A stretch of 64,000 bases of DNA. Source: an uncultured Piscinibacter sp. (GTDB taxonomy: Bacteria > Pseudomonadota > Gammaproteobacteria > Burkholderiales > Burkholderiaceae_C). The notes beneath the pieces are model-generated. The model worked only from the letters and a program-made list of their open reading frames with translations, was not told the DNA's origin and did not search any database. Where the stretch lies: positions 310,001-374,000 of the forward strand of contig NZ_CALFYO010000019.1 of the NCBI RefSeq assembly GCF_937952055.1, read 5' to 3'. A program made the translations under genes and the position numbers. Position 1 is the first letter of the stretch. Each line of letters begins with the position of its first letter. This document shows positions 50,787 to 59,179 of this stretch, in pieces.

Positions 50787-51994
50787 GCGCCGTGCCCGCC
50801 ACCGGCCCGCTGGCCGGACTCAGGGTGATCGAGCTGGCGCAGATCATGGCCGGGCCGAGCTGCGGCGCGCTGCTGGCCGACCTCGGCGCCGACGTCGTCA
50901 AGGTCGAGAAGATTCCCGGCGGCGACGACACGCGGCGCTACGCCGAACCGCAGGTCCAGGGCGAGTCGGCGGCGTTCATGATGATGAACCGCAACAAGCG
51001 CTCGATCGCGGTCGACCTGAAGACCGAAGGCGGGCGCCGCGTGCTGCGCCGGCTCGCGCAGCGCGCCGACGTGCTGACCGAGAACTACCGGCGCGGCGCG
51101 CTCGACCGCCTGGGGCTCGGCTTCGACGCGCTGCACGCGCTCAACCCGGCGCTGATCTACTGCGCCATCTCGGGCTACGGCCGCACCGGGCCGGCGGCCG
51201 ACAAGGGGGGCTTCGACCTGATCGCGCAGGGCGTGTCGGGGCTGATGAGCATCACCGGCGAGCCCGGCGGTGCGCCGGTGAAGGTCGGCAGCCCCGTCAC
51301 CGACATGAACGCGGGCCTGCTGGCGGCGCTGGGCATCGTGTCGGCCTACGTGCACCGGCTCAAGACGGGACAGGGGCAGTTCGTCGACACCTCGCTGCTC
51401 GAGGCCGGCATCCACCAGACCGCCTGGCAGGCGGCGATCTTCTTCGCCACCGGTGTGTCGCCCGGCCCGGGCGGCTCGGCGCATGTGCTGGCCGCGCCCT
51501 ACCAGGCTTTCCCGACGCTGGACGGCTGGATCAACATCGGCGGCGCCAACCAGTCGAACTGGGAGCGCATCGCAAGGTTGGTCGGCGCGCCCGAGCTGAT
51601 CGACGATCCGCGCTTCAAGGACAACAGCGCACGCATGGCCCACCGCGAGGCGCTCGCCGCACTGCTCGGCGCGCACCTGCGCGAGCGCCGCACCGAAGAC
51701 TGGCTGCGCGAACTCGACGCCGCGGGCATCCCGGCCGGACCGATACGCAGCATCGGCGAAATGGCCAGCGACCCGCAGACGCTGGCACGCGAGATGGTGG
51801 TCGAGCTCGAGCATCCGGTGGCCGGCCGCACGCGCGCGCTCGGCGTGCCGGTGAAGTTCAGTGCCACACCCGGCAGCGTGCGCCGGCCGGCGCCGACCTT
51901 CGGCCAGCACACGCGCGAAGTACTGCGGGAGCACGGCTTCGAGGCCGGCGAGATCGACGCGCTGCTCGCCGAAGGCGCCATCGGCGAGGCCTGA
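50783..51994 (+). CDS. Class III CoA-transferase (CaiB/BaiF family)
   Basis: A 403-residue family III CoA-transferase. Motifs: LAGLRVIELAQIMAGPSCGALLADLGADVVKVEKIPGGDDTR, NRNKRSIAVDLKTEGGRRVLRRLAQRADVLTENYRRGALDRLGLG, SGYGRTGPAADKGGFDLIAQGVSGLM and the catalytic aspartate in GSPVTDMNAG. It activates a carboxylic acid by CoA transfer from an acyl-CoA donor. As the last gene of the aminotransferase/TRAP operon it probably activates the imported acid or its deaminated product for the crotonase-fold enzyme. Confidence 0.93.
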   Translation: MSAVPATGPLAGLRVIELAQIMAGPSCGALLADLGADVVKVEKIPGGDDTRRYAEPQVQGESAAFMMMNRNKRSIAVDLKTEGGRRVLRRLAQRADVLTENYRRGALDRLGLGFDALHALNPALIYCAISGYGRTGPAADKGGFDLIAQGVSGLMSITGEPGGAPVKVGSPVTDMNAGLLAALGIVSAYVHRLKTGQGQFVDTSLLEAGIHQTAWQAAIFFATGVSPGPGGSAHVLAAPYQAFPTLDGWINIGGANQSNWERIARLVGAPELIDDPRFKDNSARMAHREALAALLGAHLRERRTEDWLRELDAAGIPAGPIRSIGEMASDPQTLAREMVVELEHPVAGRTRALGVPVKFSATPGSVRRPAPTFGQHTREVLREHGFEAGEIDALLAEGAIGEA

Positions 51995-52003
51995 GCCCGC
52001 AAG

Positions 52004-53374
52004 TCAGCCCGCCGCCGCCGGCGTTGCGCAGGGCAGATCGAGCACGAACTCGGCGCCGCCCTGCGCATGGTTGCCGGCCGTCAGACGGCCGCCGTGCTGC
52101 TCGACGATGCCGTAGCTGATCGACAGGCCCAGCCCGGTGCCCTTGCCCACTGGCTTGGTGGTGAAGAAGGGGTCGAACAGGCGCGACAGGTGCTCGACGG
52201 CGATGCCCGGCCCGTTGTCCCGAAAGCGCAGGCGGGCCATGCCGCCGTCGCGTTCCAGCGTGATCCACAGCGCCGGCGCAGGGTTGTCGCGCGTGGCCGC
52301 GGCGTCGTAGGCGTTCTGCACCAGGTTCATCACCACCTGCAGCAGCTGGCCGGCATTGCCGCTCACGGTGCAGGGCACGGCAGGCGTCCAATGCACCGCG
52401 AAGGCCGGCGCCGTGCCCTTGCGCACCCAGTGGATGGCGCGCTCGATCACGCCGTTGAGATCGACCTCGCTGCGCTCGCCGCGGTCCATCGCCGAGAAGC
52501 GCTTGAGGCCCTGCACGATGTCGGCGGTGCGCTGCGCGCCCTCCAGCGTGCCCTCCATCAGCGAGGGCAGGTCGGCGAGCAGGTGGTCGATGCGCAGCCG
52601 GGCGCGCAGCTTCACCTGCTCGTCGGCGGCGGCGTCGGCATGGATCGCCGCCAAGTACTCGCGCAGGCGCTCGGTGTAGCGCTGCAGCGCGTGCACGTTG
52701 CCGAGCACGAAGCTGATCGGGTTGTTCAGCTCGTGGGCCACGCCGGCCACCAGTCGGCCGAGCGAAGCCATCTTCTCCGAGTGCAGCAGCTGCTGCTGGG
52801 TGCGCTTGAGCGCCTCGTGCGCCTCGCGAAGCTGGTGGTAGGCGCGCTTCAGCTCACCCAGCGGCCGGCCGACGAACACATGGCCGACGCGCTGCCCCGC
52901 CGCGTTGAAGCGCGGTGTGATGTTCAGGTCCACCGGCACCGCCTGGCCCTGCGCGTCGCGCAGGTCGATCTCGATCGCGCTGCCGCGCCGCGGCGTGCCG
53001 GCGAGCGCGCCGCGGAAGCGCTCCACGCCCGAGGCGTCAGCGAGCAGCGCCAGCAGCGGCGTGCCGCGCAGCTCCGCCTCGCTCTTGCCGACCAGCTCGC
53101 GCAGCGCGGCGTTGGTTTCCTCGATGCGGCCGGCCTCGTCGCAGGCCAGCAGCACGTCGCTCATCGACGACAGCAGGCTGAAGATGAACTGCTGCGACTG
53201 TTCGAGCTGCGCGTTCTTCTCCTCCAGCGCGATCTCGTCCTGCACCAGTTGCGAGTAGACCTCGTCCATCTTCGCGATCACGTCCAGCCAGGCCGAATCG
53301 TCCACGCCATCGATCTGGCCGAGCGCCTGCAGCGTCTCGTGCTTCGCGGGGGCGGGGCGGTCGTGACGCGGCAT
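52004..53374 (-). CDS. hoxJ: HoxJ, histidine kinase of the H2-sensing system
   Basis: A 456-residue soluble kinase: an N-terminal coiled segment (about 40-65), a PAS domain (about 62-172), and a HisKA/HATPase core. The phospho-acceptor is His214 in GVAHELNNPISF; N, G1 and G2 boxes (NLVQNAYDA, FRDNGPGI, GKGTGLGLSIS) are all intact, so the kinase should be active, unlike the mutated HoxJ of C. necator H16. No transmembrane segment. In the family it associates with the regulatory hydrogenase HoxBC through the PAS domain and controls HoxA. It is last in the operon, 11 bp after hoxC. Confidence 0.92.
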   Translation of the reverse strand: MPRHDRPAPAKHETLQALGQIDGVDDSAWLDVIAKMDEVYSQLVQDEIALEEKNAQLEQSQQFIFSLLSSMSDVLLACDEAGRIEETNAALRELVGKSEAELRGTPLLALLADASGVERFRGALAGTPRRGSAIEIDLRDAQGQAVPVDLNITPRFNAAGQRVGHVFVGRPLGELKRAYHQLREAHEALKRTQQQLLHSEKMASLGRLVAGVAHELNNPISFVLGNVHALQRYTERLREYLAAIHADAAADEQVKLRARLRIDHLLADLPSLMEGTLEGAQRTADIVQGLKRFSAMDRGERSEVDLNGVIERAIHWVRKGTAPAFAVHWTPAVPCTVSGNAGQLLQVVMNLVQNAYDAAATRDNPAPALWITLERDGGMARLRFRDNGPGIAVEHLSRLFDPFFTTKPVGKGTGLGLSISYGIVEQHGGRLTAGNHAQGGAEFVLDLPCATPAAAG

Positions 53375-53385
53375 GACCGGGTTCC

Positions 53386-54840
53386 TCAATGCACGGTGCA
53401 GACCATGCACGGGTCGAAGGAGCGCACGATGTGCTGCACGGCCACCGGCGTGTCCTCGCCGGGTCGCACCGGGGCGCCTTCCAGCGCGGCCTCCAGCGCG
53501 CCGGGCGTGCCCGCGGCGTCGCGCGGGGAGAAGTTCCAGCTCGTCGGCGCGACGATCTGATAGCGCGCAATGCGGCCATGGCGCACGCTGACCCAGTGAC
53601 CGAGCGCGCCGCGCGCGGCCTCGGTGAGGCCGACGCCGTCGGCGTCGCCGGCGAGCCGGTCGGGGTGGAAGAAGGGTTCGCGTGGCACGAGTGCGGCCAG
53701 CCACTGCTCGGTCATCGGCAGCACGCGGGCGAGTTCGAGCAGACGCGCCAGCACGCGGGTGGCGACGTTGGCGCCGCTGCGTGCCACGGCGTCGCGCACC
53801 AGCGGCTGTCCGCTGGCGAGCTGGCGCGCGATCGCGCCGGTCTCCACCACCGCGCCGGCCAGCCGAGGCGCCTTGTTCCAGCTGTAGCCGCCGGGCTTGT
53901 CGGCCAGCGGCTCGGTGAGGCCCTCGCGCGGGTGCAGCGGCGTGTCGCCGGCCAGCCAGGCGTGACTGGCGTCCTCGCGGATGGCGTCGAGGTCGACCTG
54001 CTGCAGCGCCTGCGCTGCCTCGTTCCACACGCCGGCGGCGAACGCGTGCGAGCCGTCGGGCTGACGGTAGGCGCCGTAGCTGAGCGTGCGCCCGGGCCCG
54101 CGCCCGAGCGCCTCGAGCCCGAGGTCGGCGGCGACGGTGAGGAAGAAGCGCAGGTCGCCGCGCAGCGGATCGCCGGCGTGCCAGCGCTGCAGTGCGTGCT
54201 CGCTGTCGAGCTCCGCCACTTCCTCCAGCGGCGCGCCGAAGGTGGTGTGCTCGAGGAAGGCGCGGAACTCGCGCACCTTGACGAGCAGCCGCATGCGCTC
54301 GGCCGCTTCCACCGCCCTTGCGCTGCCGCCGCCGTGGATGCTCAGCGTGTGCGGCCACTTGCCGCCCAACGTGCCCATGATCTCGAACCAGCGCTGGCGC
54401 GCCGCCAGCGCGGCGCGCGCGTGCGTGCCGGCCATCGCGGCGAAGCGGCGCACACCTTCCGCGAACCACGGTCGCTCGGCATAGAGCGGCCGCGTGAAGT
54501 CGGGCATGAAGAACAGGTAGAAGTGCGACAGGTGGTCGGCGAGGTTCTCGCAGGCCAGCATCAGGTTGATCACGTGCACGCCGTTGGGCGGTACCTCGAC
54601 GCCTGCCGCATCGGCAAGCGCGCGCGCCGCCGCCACCGTCTGCGACACCGAACAGATGCCGCAGATGCGCGGCACGATCACCAGTGCGTCGTGCGGCTCG
54701 CGGCCGACGAGCATCTGCTCGAAGCCGCGGAACATCGGGGCGTTGACGCGCGCCGAGGCCACGCGGCCGTCGGCGATGTCGAGCTGTACCTCGAGGTCGC
54801 CTTCGACGCGGTTGAAGGGGCCGACGACCAGCCTGCTCAT
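53386..54840 (-). CDS. hoxC: HoxC, regulatory [NiFe] hydrogenase large subunit
   Basis: A 484-residue large subunit of the H2-sensing regulatory hydrogenase. Nickel ligands are in RICGICSVS (Cys60, Cys63) and the C-terminal DPCMVCTVH (Cys478, Cys481). The protein ends exactly at the histidine after the last cysteine pair, with no C-terminal extension, so no maturation endopeptidase is needed; this is characteristic of regulatory hydrogenases (HupV/HoxC). It overlaps hoxB by four bases. It requires the HypA-F proteins encoded upstream for NiFe(CN)2CO assembly. Confidence 0.97.
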   Translation of the reverse strand: MSRLVVGPFNRVEGDLEVQLDIADGRVASARVNAPMFRGFEQMLVGREPHDALVIVPRICGICSVSQTVAAARALADAAGVEVPPNGVHVINLMLACENLADHLSHFYLFFMPDFTRPLYAERPWFAEGVRRFAAMAGTHARAALAARQRWFEIMGTLGGKWPHTLSIHGGGSARAVEAAERMRLLVKVREFRAFLEHTTFGAPLEEVAELDSEHALQRWHAGDPLRGDLRFFLTVAADLGLEALGRGPGRTLSYGAYRQPDGSHAFAAGVWNEAAQALQQVDLDAIREDASHAWLAGDTPLHPREGLTEPLADKPGGYSWNKAPRLAGAVVETGAIARQLASGQPLVRDAVARSGANVATRVLARLLELARVLPMTEQWLAALVPREPFFHPDRLAGDADGVGLTEAARGALGHWVSVRHGRIARYQIVAPTSWNFSPRDAAGTPGALEAALEGAPVRPGEDTPVAVQHIVRSFDPCMVCTVH

Positions 54841-55832
54841 TTGAGCCGCGTCTTTCGCACGGCCGGGGCAACGACCACGTGGTCCGCCGTGGCGTTGCTC
54901 TTCACGCGCTTGGGCGTCGCGCTCTTGGACAACGAGGCCAGCGCGACGAACCAGGCCTTCGGCATGTCGGTCGGCAACCCGATCGGGATGCCGGCCAGCT
55001 TGGGCGTCTGGTGGTAGGGGTGACCGGGATCCTGGAAGCCCGGCTCGGTGCAGCTGATGCAGGCGTAGCCGCCGCGCGTGCAGGAGCCCTCGCCGTTCCA
55101 CAGCCGCGTGTTGCAGTCGGCATGCGCCTGCGTGCCCTTGCAGCCCATGTGCTCCATCATGCAGCCCAGGTCCGACGGCTTCTCGGCGCTGGCCTTGAAC
55201 TCGTAGTACTCGTTGCGCGTGCAGCCGTGGTGCACCAGCTGGTCGGCGTACGAGCGCGGGCGACGAAGCGGGTCGAGGTCCTCGGCGCTGAACAGGTTCG
55301 CCGCCAGCGCCATCAGCGTGTCGACGACCCAGCCGGGGTGGGTGGGGCAGCCGGCCACGTTGATCACCGGCAGGCCGCCGCGGGCCGTGAACTCGGCGCC
55401 GAGCAGGCCGCCAGGGCGGTCGCCGTCGTACTGCAGCCCGCAGGCCTCGGTGACGTTGGGCCCGGTGGCGGTGATGCCGCCCCAGGCCGCGCAGGAACCG
55501 ACCGCCACCACGTGCGTGGCCACCGCGGCGAGGTCGCGCACCCACTGGATCATCGGCACGCCGGTGCCGGCCAGCAGGTGGTAGCGGCCGCTGCCGTGCG
55601 GCCCGCGCAGCAGCGATCCTTCGACGCACAGCACGTCGACCTGCCGCCGGCCGTCGCGGCAGTCCTCCAGCAGCGTGATCAGCTCACGGCCGCTGGCCAG
55701 CGAGAGCGACGGGTGCCACAGCAACTCGACGCCGCCGGCCTCGAGCATGGCGGGGAAGTCGGCCGTGTCGGCGCACAGCAGCGACATGCTGCAGCCGCCG
55801 CAGCCGCCGGACTGCAACCACAGCACCTTCAT
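54837..55832 (-). CDS. hoxB: HoxB, regulatory [NiFe] hydrogenase small subunit
   Basis: A 331-residue small subunit carrying Fe-S clusters. The proximal cluster cysteines are in SGGCGGCSMS (Cys11, Cys14), with others in VAVGSCAAWGG and VAGCPTHPGW; the medial/distal set is in HHGCTRNEYYEF, LGCMMEHMGCKG, DCNTRLWNGEGSCTRGGYACISCTEPGF. There is no twin-arginine leader, so the enzyme stays in the cytoplasm, as expected for an H2 sensor. A 50-residue basic tail follows. It overlaps both hoxA (upstream) and hoxC (downstream) by four bases. Confidence 0.97.
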   Translation of the reverse strand: MKVLWLQSGGCGGCSMSLLCADTADFPAMLEAGGVELLWHPSLSLASGRELITLLEDCRDGRRQVDVLCVEGSLLRGPHGSGRYHLLAGTGVPMIQWVRDLAAVATHVVAVGSCAAWGGITATGPNVTEACGLQYDGDRPGGLLGAEFTARGGLPVINVAGCPTHPGWVVDTLMALAANLFSAEDLDPLRRPRSYADQLVHHGCTRNEYYEFKASAEKPSDLGCMMEHMGCKGTQAHADCNTRLWNGEGSCTRGGYACISCTEPGFQDPGHPYHQTPKLAGIPIGLPTDMPKAWFVALASLSKSATPKRVKSNATADHVVVAPAVRKTRLK

Positions 55833-57271
55833 GACTTGTCCTCCAACCCGAAGCGCTGCAGCTTGGCACGCAGGCCCACGCGCGACAGACCCAGTTCCTG
55901 CGCGGCGCGCGTCTTGTTCCAGCGGTGGCGCAGCAGCGTCTCGCGCAGCACCATGGCCTCGATCGAGTCGAGCCGCTCGGCCAGCGTGCCGGTGGCAGGC
56001 AGCGCCTGGCCGTTGAGCCTTTCGGCATGGGCGCCGGCCTGGCCGTGCAGCAGCTTGCGCGAGAAGGCGCGCGCATGCACCTTGTCGCCTTCGCTCAGGG
56101 CGAGCGCGCGGGCGATCTCGTTGCGCAGCTCGCGAATGTTGCCCGGCCAGGGGTAGCTCATCAGCACCGCCCGCGCATCGTCGTCGAAGCTCGAGACGGG
56201 CAGGGCCAGTTCGCCCGCCACGTCGGCGAGCAGCCGTTCGGCGATCGGCACGATGTCGCCGGGGCGCTCGCGCAGCGGCGGCATCGCCAGGGTCACACCG
56301 GCGATGCGGTAGTAGAGGTCCTCGCGGAAGCGGCCGGAGCGCACGTCGGCCTCCAGGTCGCGATGCGTGGCGGCGATCACGCGCACATCGACCGGAATCG
56401 AGCGTGTCGAACCCACCGGCCGCAACTCGCCCTCCTGCAGCACGCGCAGCAACTTCACCTGGAAGGCCGGCGAGGTCTCACCGATCTCGTCGAGGAAGAC
56501 CGTGCCGCCGTGGGCGCGCTGGAACAGCCCGACATGGTCATCCACCGCCCCGGTGAAGGCGCCGCGCTTGTGGCCGAAGAGTTCGCTCTCCAGCAGGGTG
56601 TCGGGGATGGCCGCGCAGTTCTCCACCACGAACGCGCCGGCGCCGCGCGGGCTGGCGTAGTGGATGGCGCGCGCCATCAGTTCCTTGCCGGTGCCCGATT
56701 CGCCGAGAAGCAGCACCGACAGGTCGTGGCGCGCCAGGCGCCGCGCCATCTCGCACACGGCATCGAGCGGGCTGCCCGCGGCGCGCACGATGCGGTCGAA
56801 GTCGAAGGCGCTGCGGGCCTGCGCCAGCTTCGCCTGGCCCTTGGCGCGCAGCGGGCCGTGGCCGCTGCGCAGCTCGAGCTCGAGCCGCGCCAGGCCATGC
56901 TGCAGCGTGCGTGCCTCGGCGGCACTGCGCACGGTCTGCAGCAGGTGGTCGGGCACCCAGGGCTTGAGGATGTACTGCCAGATGCCGGCCTCGTTGATGC
57001 CGGCGATGATGTCCTCGCTGTCGGTGTAGCCCGAGATGACGATGCGCACCGCATCGGGCCAGCGCTCGCGCGCCTCGCGCAGGAACTCCACGCCGGTCAG
57101 GCCGGGCATGCGCTGGTCGCACAGGATCACGTCCACCGCATGCTGCGACATGCGTTCGCGCGCCTCGTCGGCCCCGGTGGCGGTGAGCACCTCGAAGTCT
57201 TCCTCCAGCGTGCGCCGCATCGCGTCGAGCGAGCGCACCTCGTCGTCCACCAGAAGGACGGTCGCGCTCAT
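55829..57271 (-). CDS. hoxA: HoxA, NtrC-family response regulator of hydrogenase genes
   Basis: A 480-residue sigma54 activator. Receiver domain (about 1-120) with acidic pocket VDD and phospho-acceptor Asp52 in LCDQRMPG; AAA+ domain (about 175-400) with Walker A GESGTGKE, the sigma54-contact loop GAFTGA and Walker B GGTVFLDEIGE; C-terminal Fis-type helix-turn-helix (about 440-478, LRHRWNKTRAAQELGLSRVGLRAKLQR). HoxA/HupR proteins activate hydrogenase promoters in the unphosphorylated form and are inhibited by HoxJ. It overlaps hypX and hoxB by four bases on either side. Confidence 0.96.
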   Translation of the reverse strand: MSATVLLVDDEVRSLDAMRRTLEEDFEVLTATGADEARERMSQHAVDVILCDQRMPGLTGVEFLREARERWPDAVRIVISGYTDSEDIIAGINEAGIWQYILKPWVPDHLLQTVRSAAEARTLQHGLARLELELRSGHGPLRAKGQAKLAQARSAFDFDRIVRAAGSPLDAVCEMARRLARHDLSVLLLGESGTGKELMARAIHYASPRGAGAFVVENCAAIPDTLLESELFGHKRGAFTGAVDDHVGLFQRAHGGTVFLDEIGETSPAFQVKLLRVLQEGELRPVGSTRSIPVDVRVIAATHRDLEADVRSGRFREDLYYRIAGVTLAMPPLRERPGDIVPIAERLLADVAGELALPVSSFDDDARAVLMSYPWPGNIRELRNEIARALALSEGDKVHARAFSRKLLHGQAGAHAERLNGQALPATGTLAERLDSIEAMVLRETLLRHRWNKTRAAQELGLSRVGLRAKLQRFGLEDKS

Positions 57272-59028
57272 GGTCGATGGGTGGCCAGGTGCCGCGGCGT
57301 CCAGGCGTGCGGCTTGCGGGTCACGAAGTGGTGGCGTGCCACGTGGTAGCTCGGGTCGAAGCCGTAGAAGTTGCGGTGCATCTGCTGCAGTTCCTGCTCG
57401 CGGGCCCCCGCCAGCGGGTGGCGCGCCTCGTCGGCGTCGCGCTGCCGCTGCTTGGCCGCGAGGTGTTCGCCATGATCGCACGCCGCGGCCAGCGACTCGG
57501 CCTCGGCGGCGGCGCGCCGGCGCAGCGCCTCGCCACCCGCGGGGAATACGGCGTCGACGAGGCCGAGCGAGGCGCACTGAGCCGCCGACATCGGCAGCCG
57601 GCCCTGCATCACGCGCTGCGCCACCTCGGCAGCACGGGCCTCGCCGACGCGACGCGGCAGCGTGGCCGTCCAGTACTCCGAGCCGTACAGGTTGCCCATG
57701 TTCTTGTAGTGCGGGTTGAGCACCACGCCCTCGTGCGCCCACACCCGGTCGGCGGCGAAGGCCAGCCAGCAGCCGCCGGCGCCGGCGTTGCCGCGCAGCA
57801 GCGCGACCGTGAGCCGGTCGGTCATCGTCAGCATCTCCAGTACCACGTCGTCGATGGCATTGATGTTGCGCCAGGAGGCGTCCGCCGCACCGTCGCCCGG
57901 CGTCTGCGCGGCCGCCTCGATATCGTGCAGGTGGATGCCGTTGCTGAAGAAGTCGGCGCCGCCCTCGAGCACCAGCACGCGGGTGGCGCGCGTGCGCACG
58001 AAGCGCAGGGCGTCGCGCAGGCGCTCGCACTGGCGCGTCGACATCGCGCCGTTGTGGAAGTCGAAGGCGAGCCAGCCGACGCGCTGGCCCGGTGCGCCGG
58101 TCTCCTCGTAGCGCAGCTCGTCCCATTCGTCGACGTCGTGCGGCAACGGCACCTCGAGCGCCGGCAGCGCAGCGCACGCGGCGGCGAAGACGCGCGTGGC
58201 GGCGAGCTTGAGCGCCGGCTCACCCGGCGCGGCCTCGGCGCGCACATGGCCGATCCACACGCCGCCGTCGACCGTGCGGCGCAGCAGCGCCGGGCCGCGC
58301 GTGGCCACCACGGCGCCCGGTGCGCCCTGTGGCGCGCGCTGCAAGGTCGCAGCCGTCGCCGCGTGCGCATCGTGCAGCCGGCAGGCGCGCCCGAACAACG
58401 TGTCGGCCACGCCCGGGTGGCCGTCGGCGCTGCGGATCTTGCGCAGCACGGTGGTGGTGTCGTCGCGCGTCCAGTCGATGCAGCGATGTGCCCTCGGCAC
58501 CGGCCCCTGCCAGCCGCCGCCCCAGGCCGGTGGCGCCGGCAGCGCCGGCATGCTCCCGGGGCCGGCCGCGCCCGGCTGCCAGCGCGACAGCGCCTCCAGC
58601 ACCGCTTCCGCCGCGCCCTGCGTCACCTCGTGGCGGTACAGGCTCGCCTTGCTCGCGCCGGGGCGCAGGGGGAAGGTGCGGAAGGCCCACACCGGCCCGG
58701 CGTCGAACTCGGCGGTGGCCTGCAGCACCGTGACGCCGCCTTCCGCATCACCGCGCAGCACGGCCCAGTCCAGCGCCGCCGGTCCGCGGTCGCCGGGCGG
58801 TCCGGGGTGCACCACCAGGCAGGGGCGCACCGACCACACCGACTCGGGAATGCGCCGCTTGAGGAAAGGTGCGATGACGAGGTCCGGGTCAGCCAGCGCG
58901 ACGGCCTCCTCGGTCACCGCGTCGGCGATGTCGAGTTCCACCGCCACCGTGTGCCCTGCCTCGCGCAGCGCACAGTGCAGCCGCTGCGTGAGGCCGTTGA
59001 AGGCATGGCAGAGCAGCAGCAGCTTCAT
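57268..59028 (-). CDS. hypX: HypX, CO-forming maturation enzyme for [NiFe] hydrogenase
   Basis: A 586-residue two-part enzyme. The N-terminal half (about 1-270) resembles formyl-tetrahydrofolate transferases, with VVHPGPPGDRGPAALDWAVLRG; the C-terminal half (about 310-540) is a crotonase fold with EGGADFFSNGIHLHDIE, GNAGAGGCWLAFAADRVWAHEGVVLNPHYKNMGNLYGSEYWT. In aerobic H2 oxidisers HypX converts a formyl group via formyl-CoA to CO, one ligand of the active-site iron. Its presence implies hydrogenase maturation under air. The start MKLLLLCHAFNGLTQRL is family-typical. It overlaps hoxA; 151 bp separate it from hypE. Confidence 0.93.
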   Translation of the reverse strand: MKLLLLCHAFNGLTQRLHCALREAGHTVAVELDIADAVTEEAVALADPDLVIAPFLKRRIPESVWSVRPCLVVHPGPPGDRGPAALDWAVLRGDAEGGVTVLQATAEFDAGPVWAFRTFPLRPGASKASLYRHEVTQGAAEAVLEALSRWQPGAAGPGSMPALPAPPAWGGGWQGPVPRAHRCIDWTRDDTTTVLRKIRSADGHPGVADTLFGRACRLHDAHAATAATLQRAPQGAPGAVVATRGPALLRRTVDGGVWIGHVRAEAAPGEPALKLAATRVFAAACAALPALEVPLPHDVDEWDELRYEETGAPGQRVGWLAFDFHNGAMSTRQCERLRDALRFVRTRATRVLVLEGGADFFSNGIHLHDIEAAAQTPGDGAADASWRNINAIDDVVLEMLTMTDRLTVALLRGNAGAGGCWLAFAADRVWAHEGVVLNPHYKNMGNLYGSEYWTATLPRRVGEARAAEVAQRVMQGRLPMSAAQCASLGLVDAVFPAGGEALRRRAAAEAESLAAACDHGEHLAAKQRQRDADEARHPLAGAREQELQQMHRNFYGFDPSYHVARHHFVTRKPHAWTPRHLATHRP

Positions 59029-59179
59029 GCCATGGGCCCTGCGCGATGCGCCGCGCCAGCCGGTCGGCCGGCTGGCGGCCGAGGAACACCGACAGCTTGT
59101 CGCGCACCGCTGCGGATCTCGGCGTGGCCGGCGTCGGTCCTGCGGAACTCGTGGCGCTGCATGCGCTGAGGGGCTCCGG
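59029..59179 (-). other. 151-bp gap between hypE and hypX with possible broken small ORF
   Basis: This is the only sizeable gap in an otherwise overlapping operon. On the minus strand a frame opens MQRHEFRRTDAGHAEIRS near 59160; a shift of frame after that gives VRDKLSVFLGRQPADRLARRIAQGPWH, which looks more protein-like than random GC-rich shadow. It could be a frameshifted small gene or coincidental open frame. No hairpin or promoter was recognised. Confidence 0.3.

Noticed and set aside
53386..54840. HoxC as a truncated energy-converting hydrogenase subunit
   Set aside because: Ending right after the last Cys-x-x-Cys-x-x-His is the normal state of regulatory hydrogenases and the partner small subunit lacks a Tat leader.
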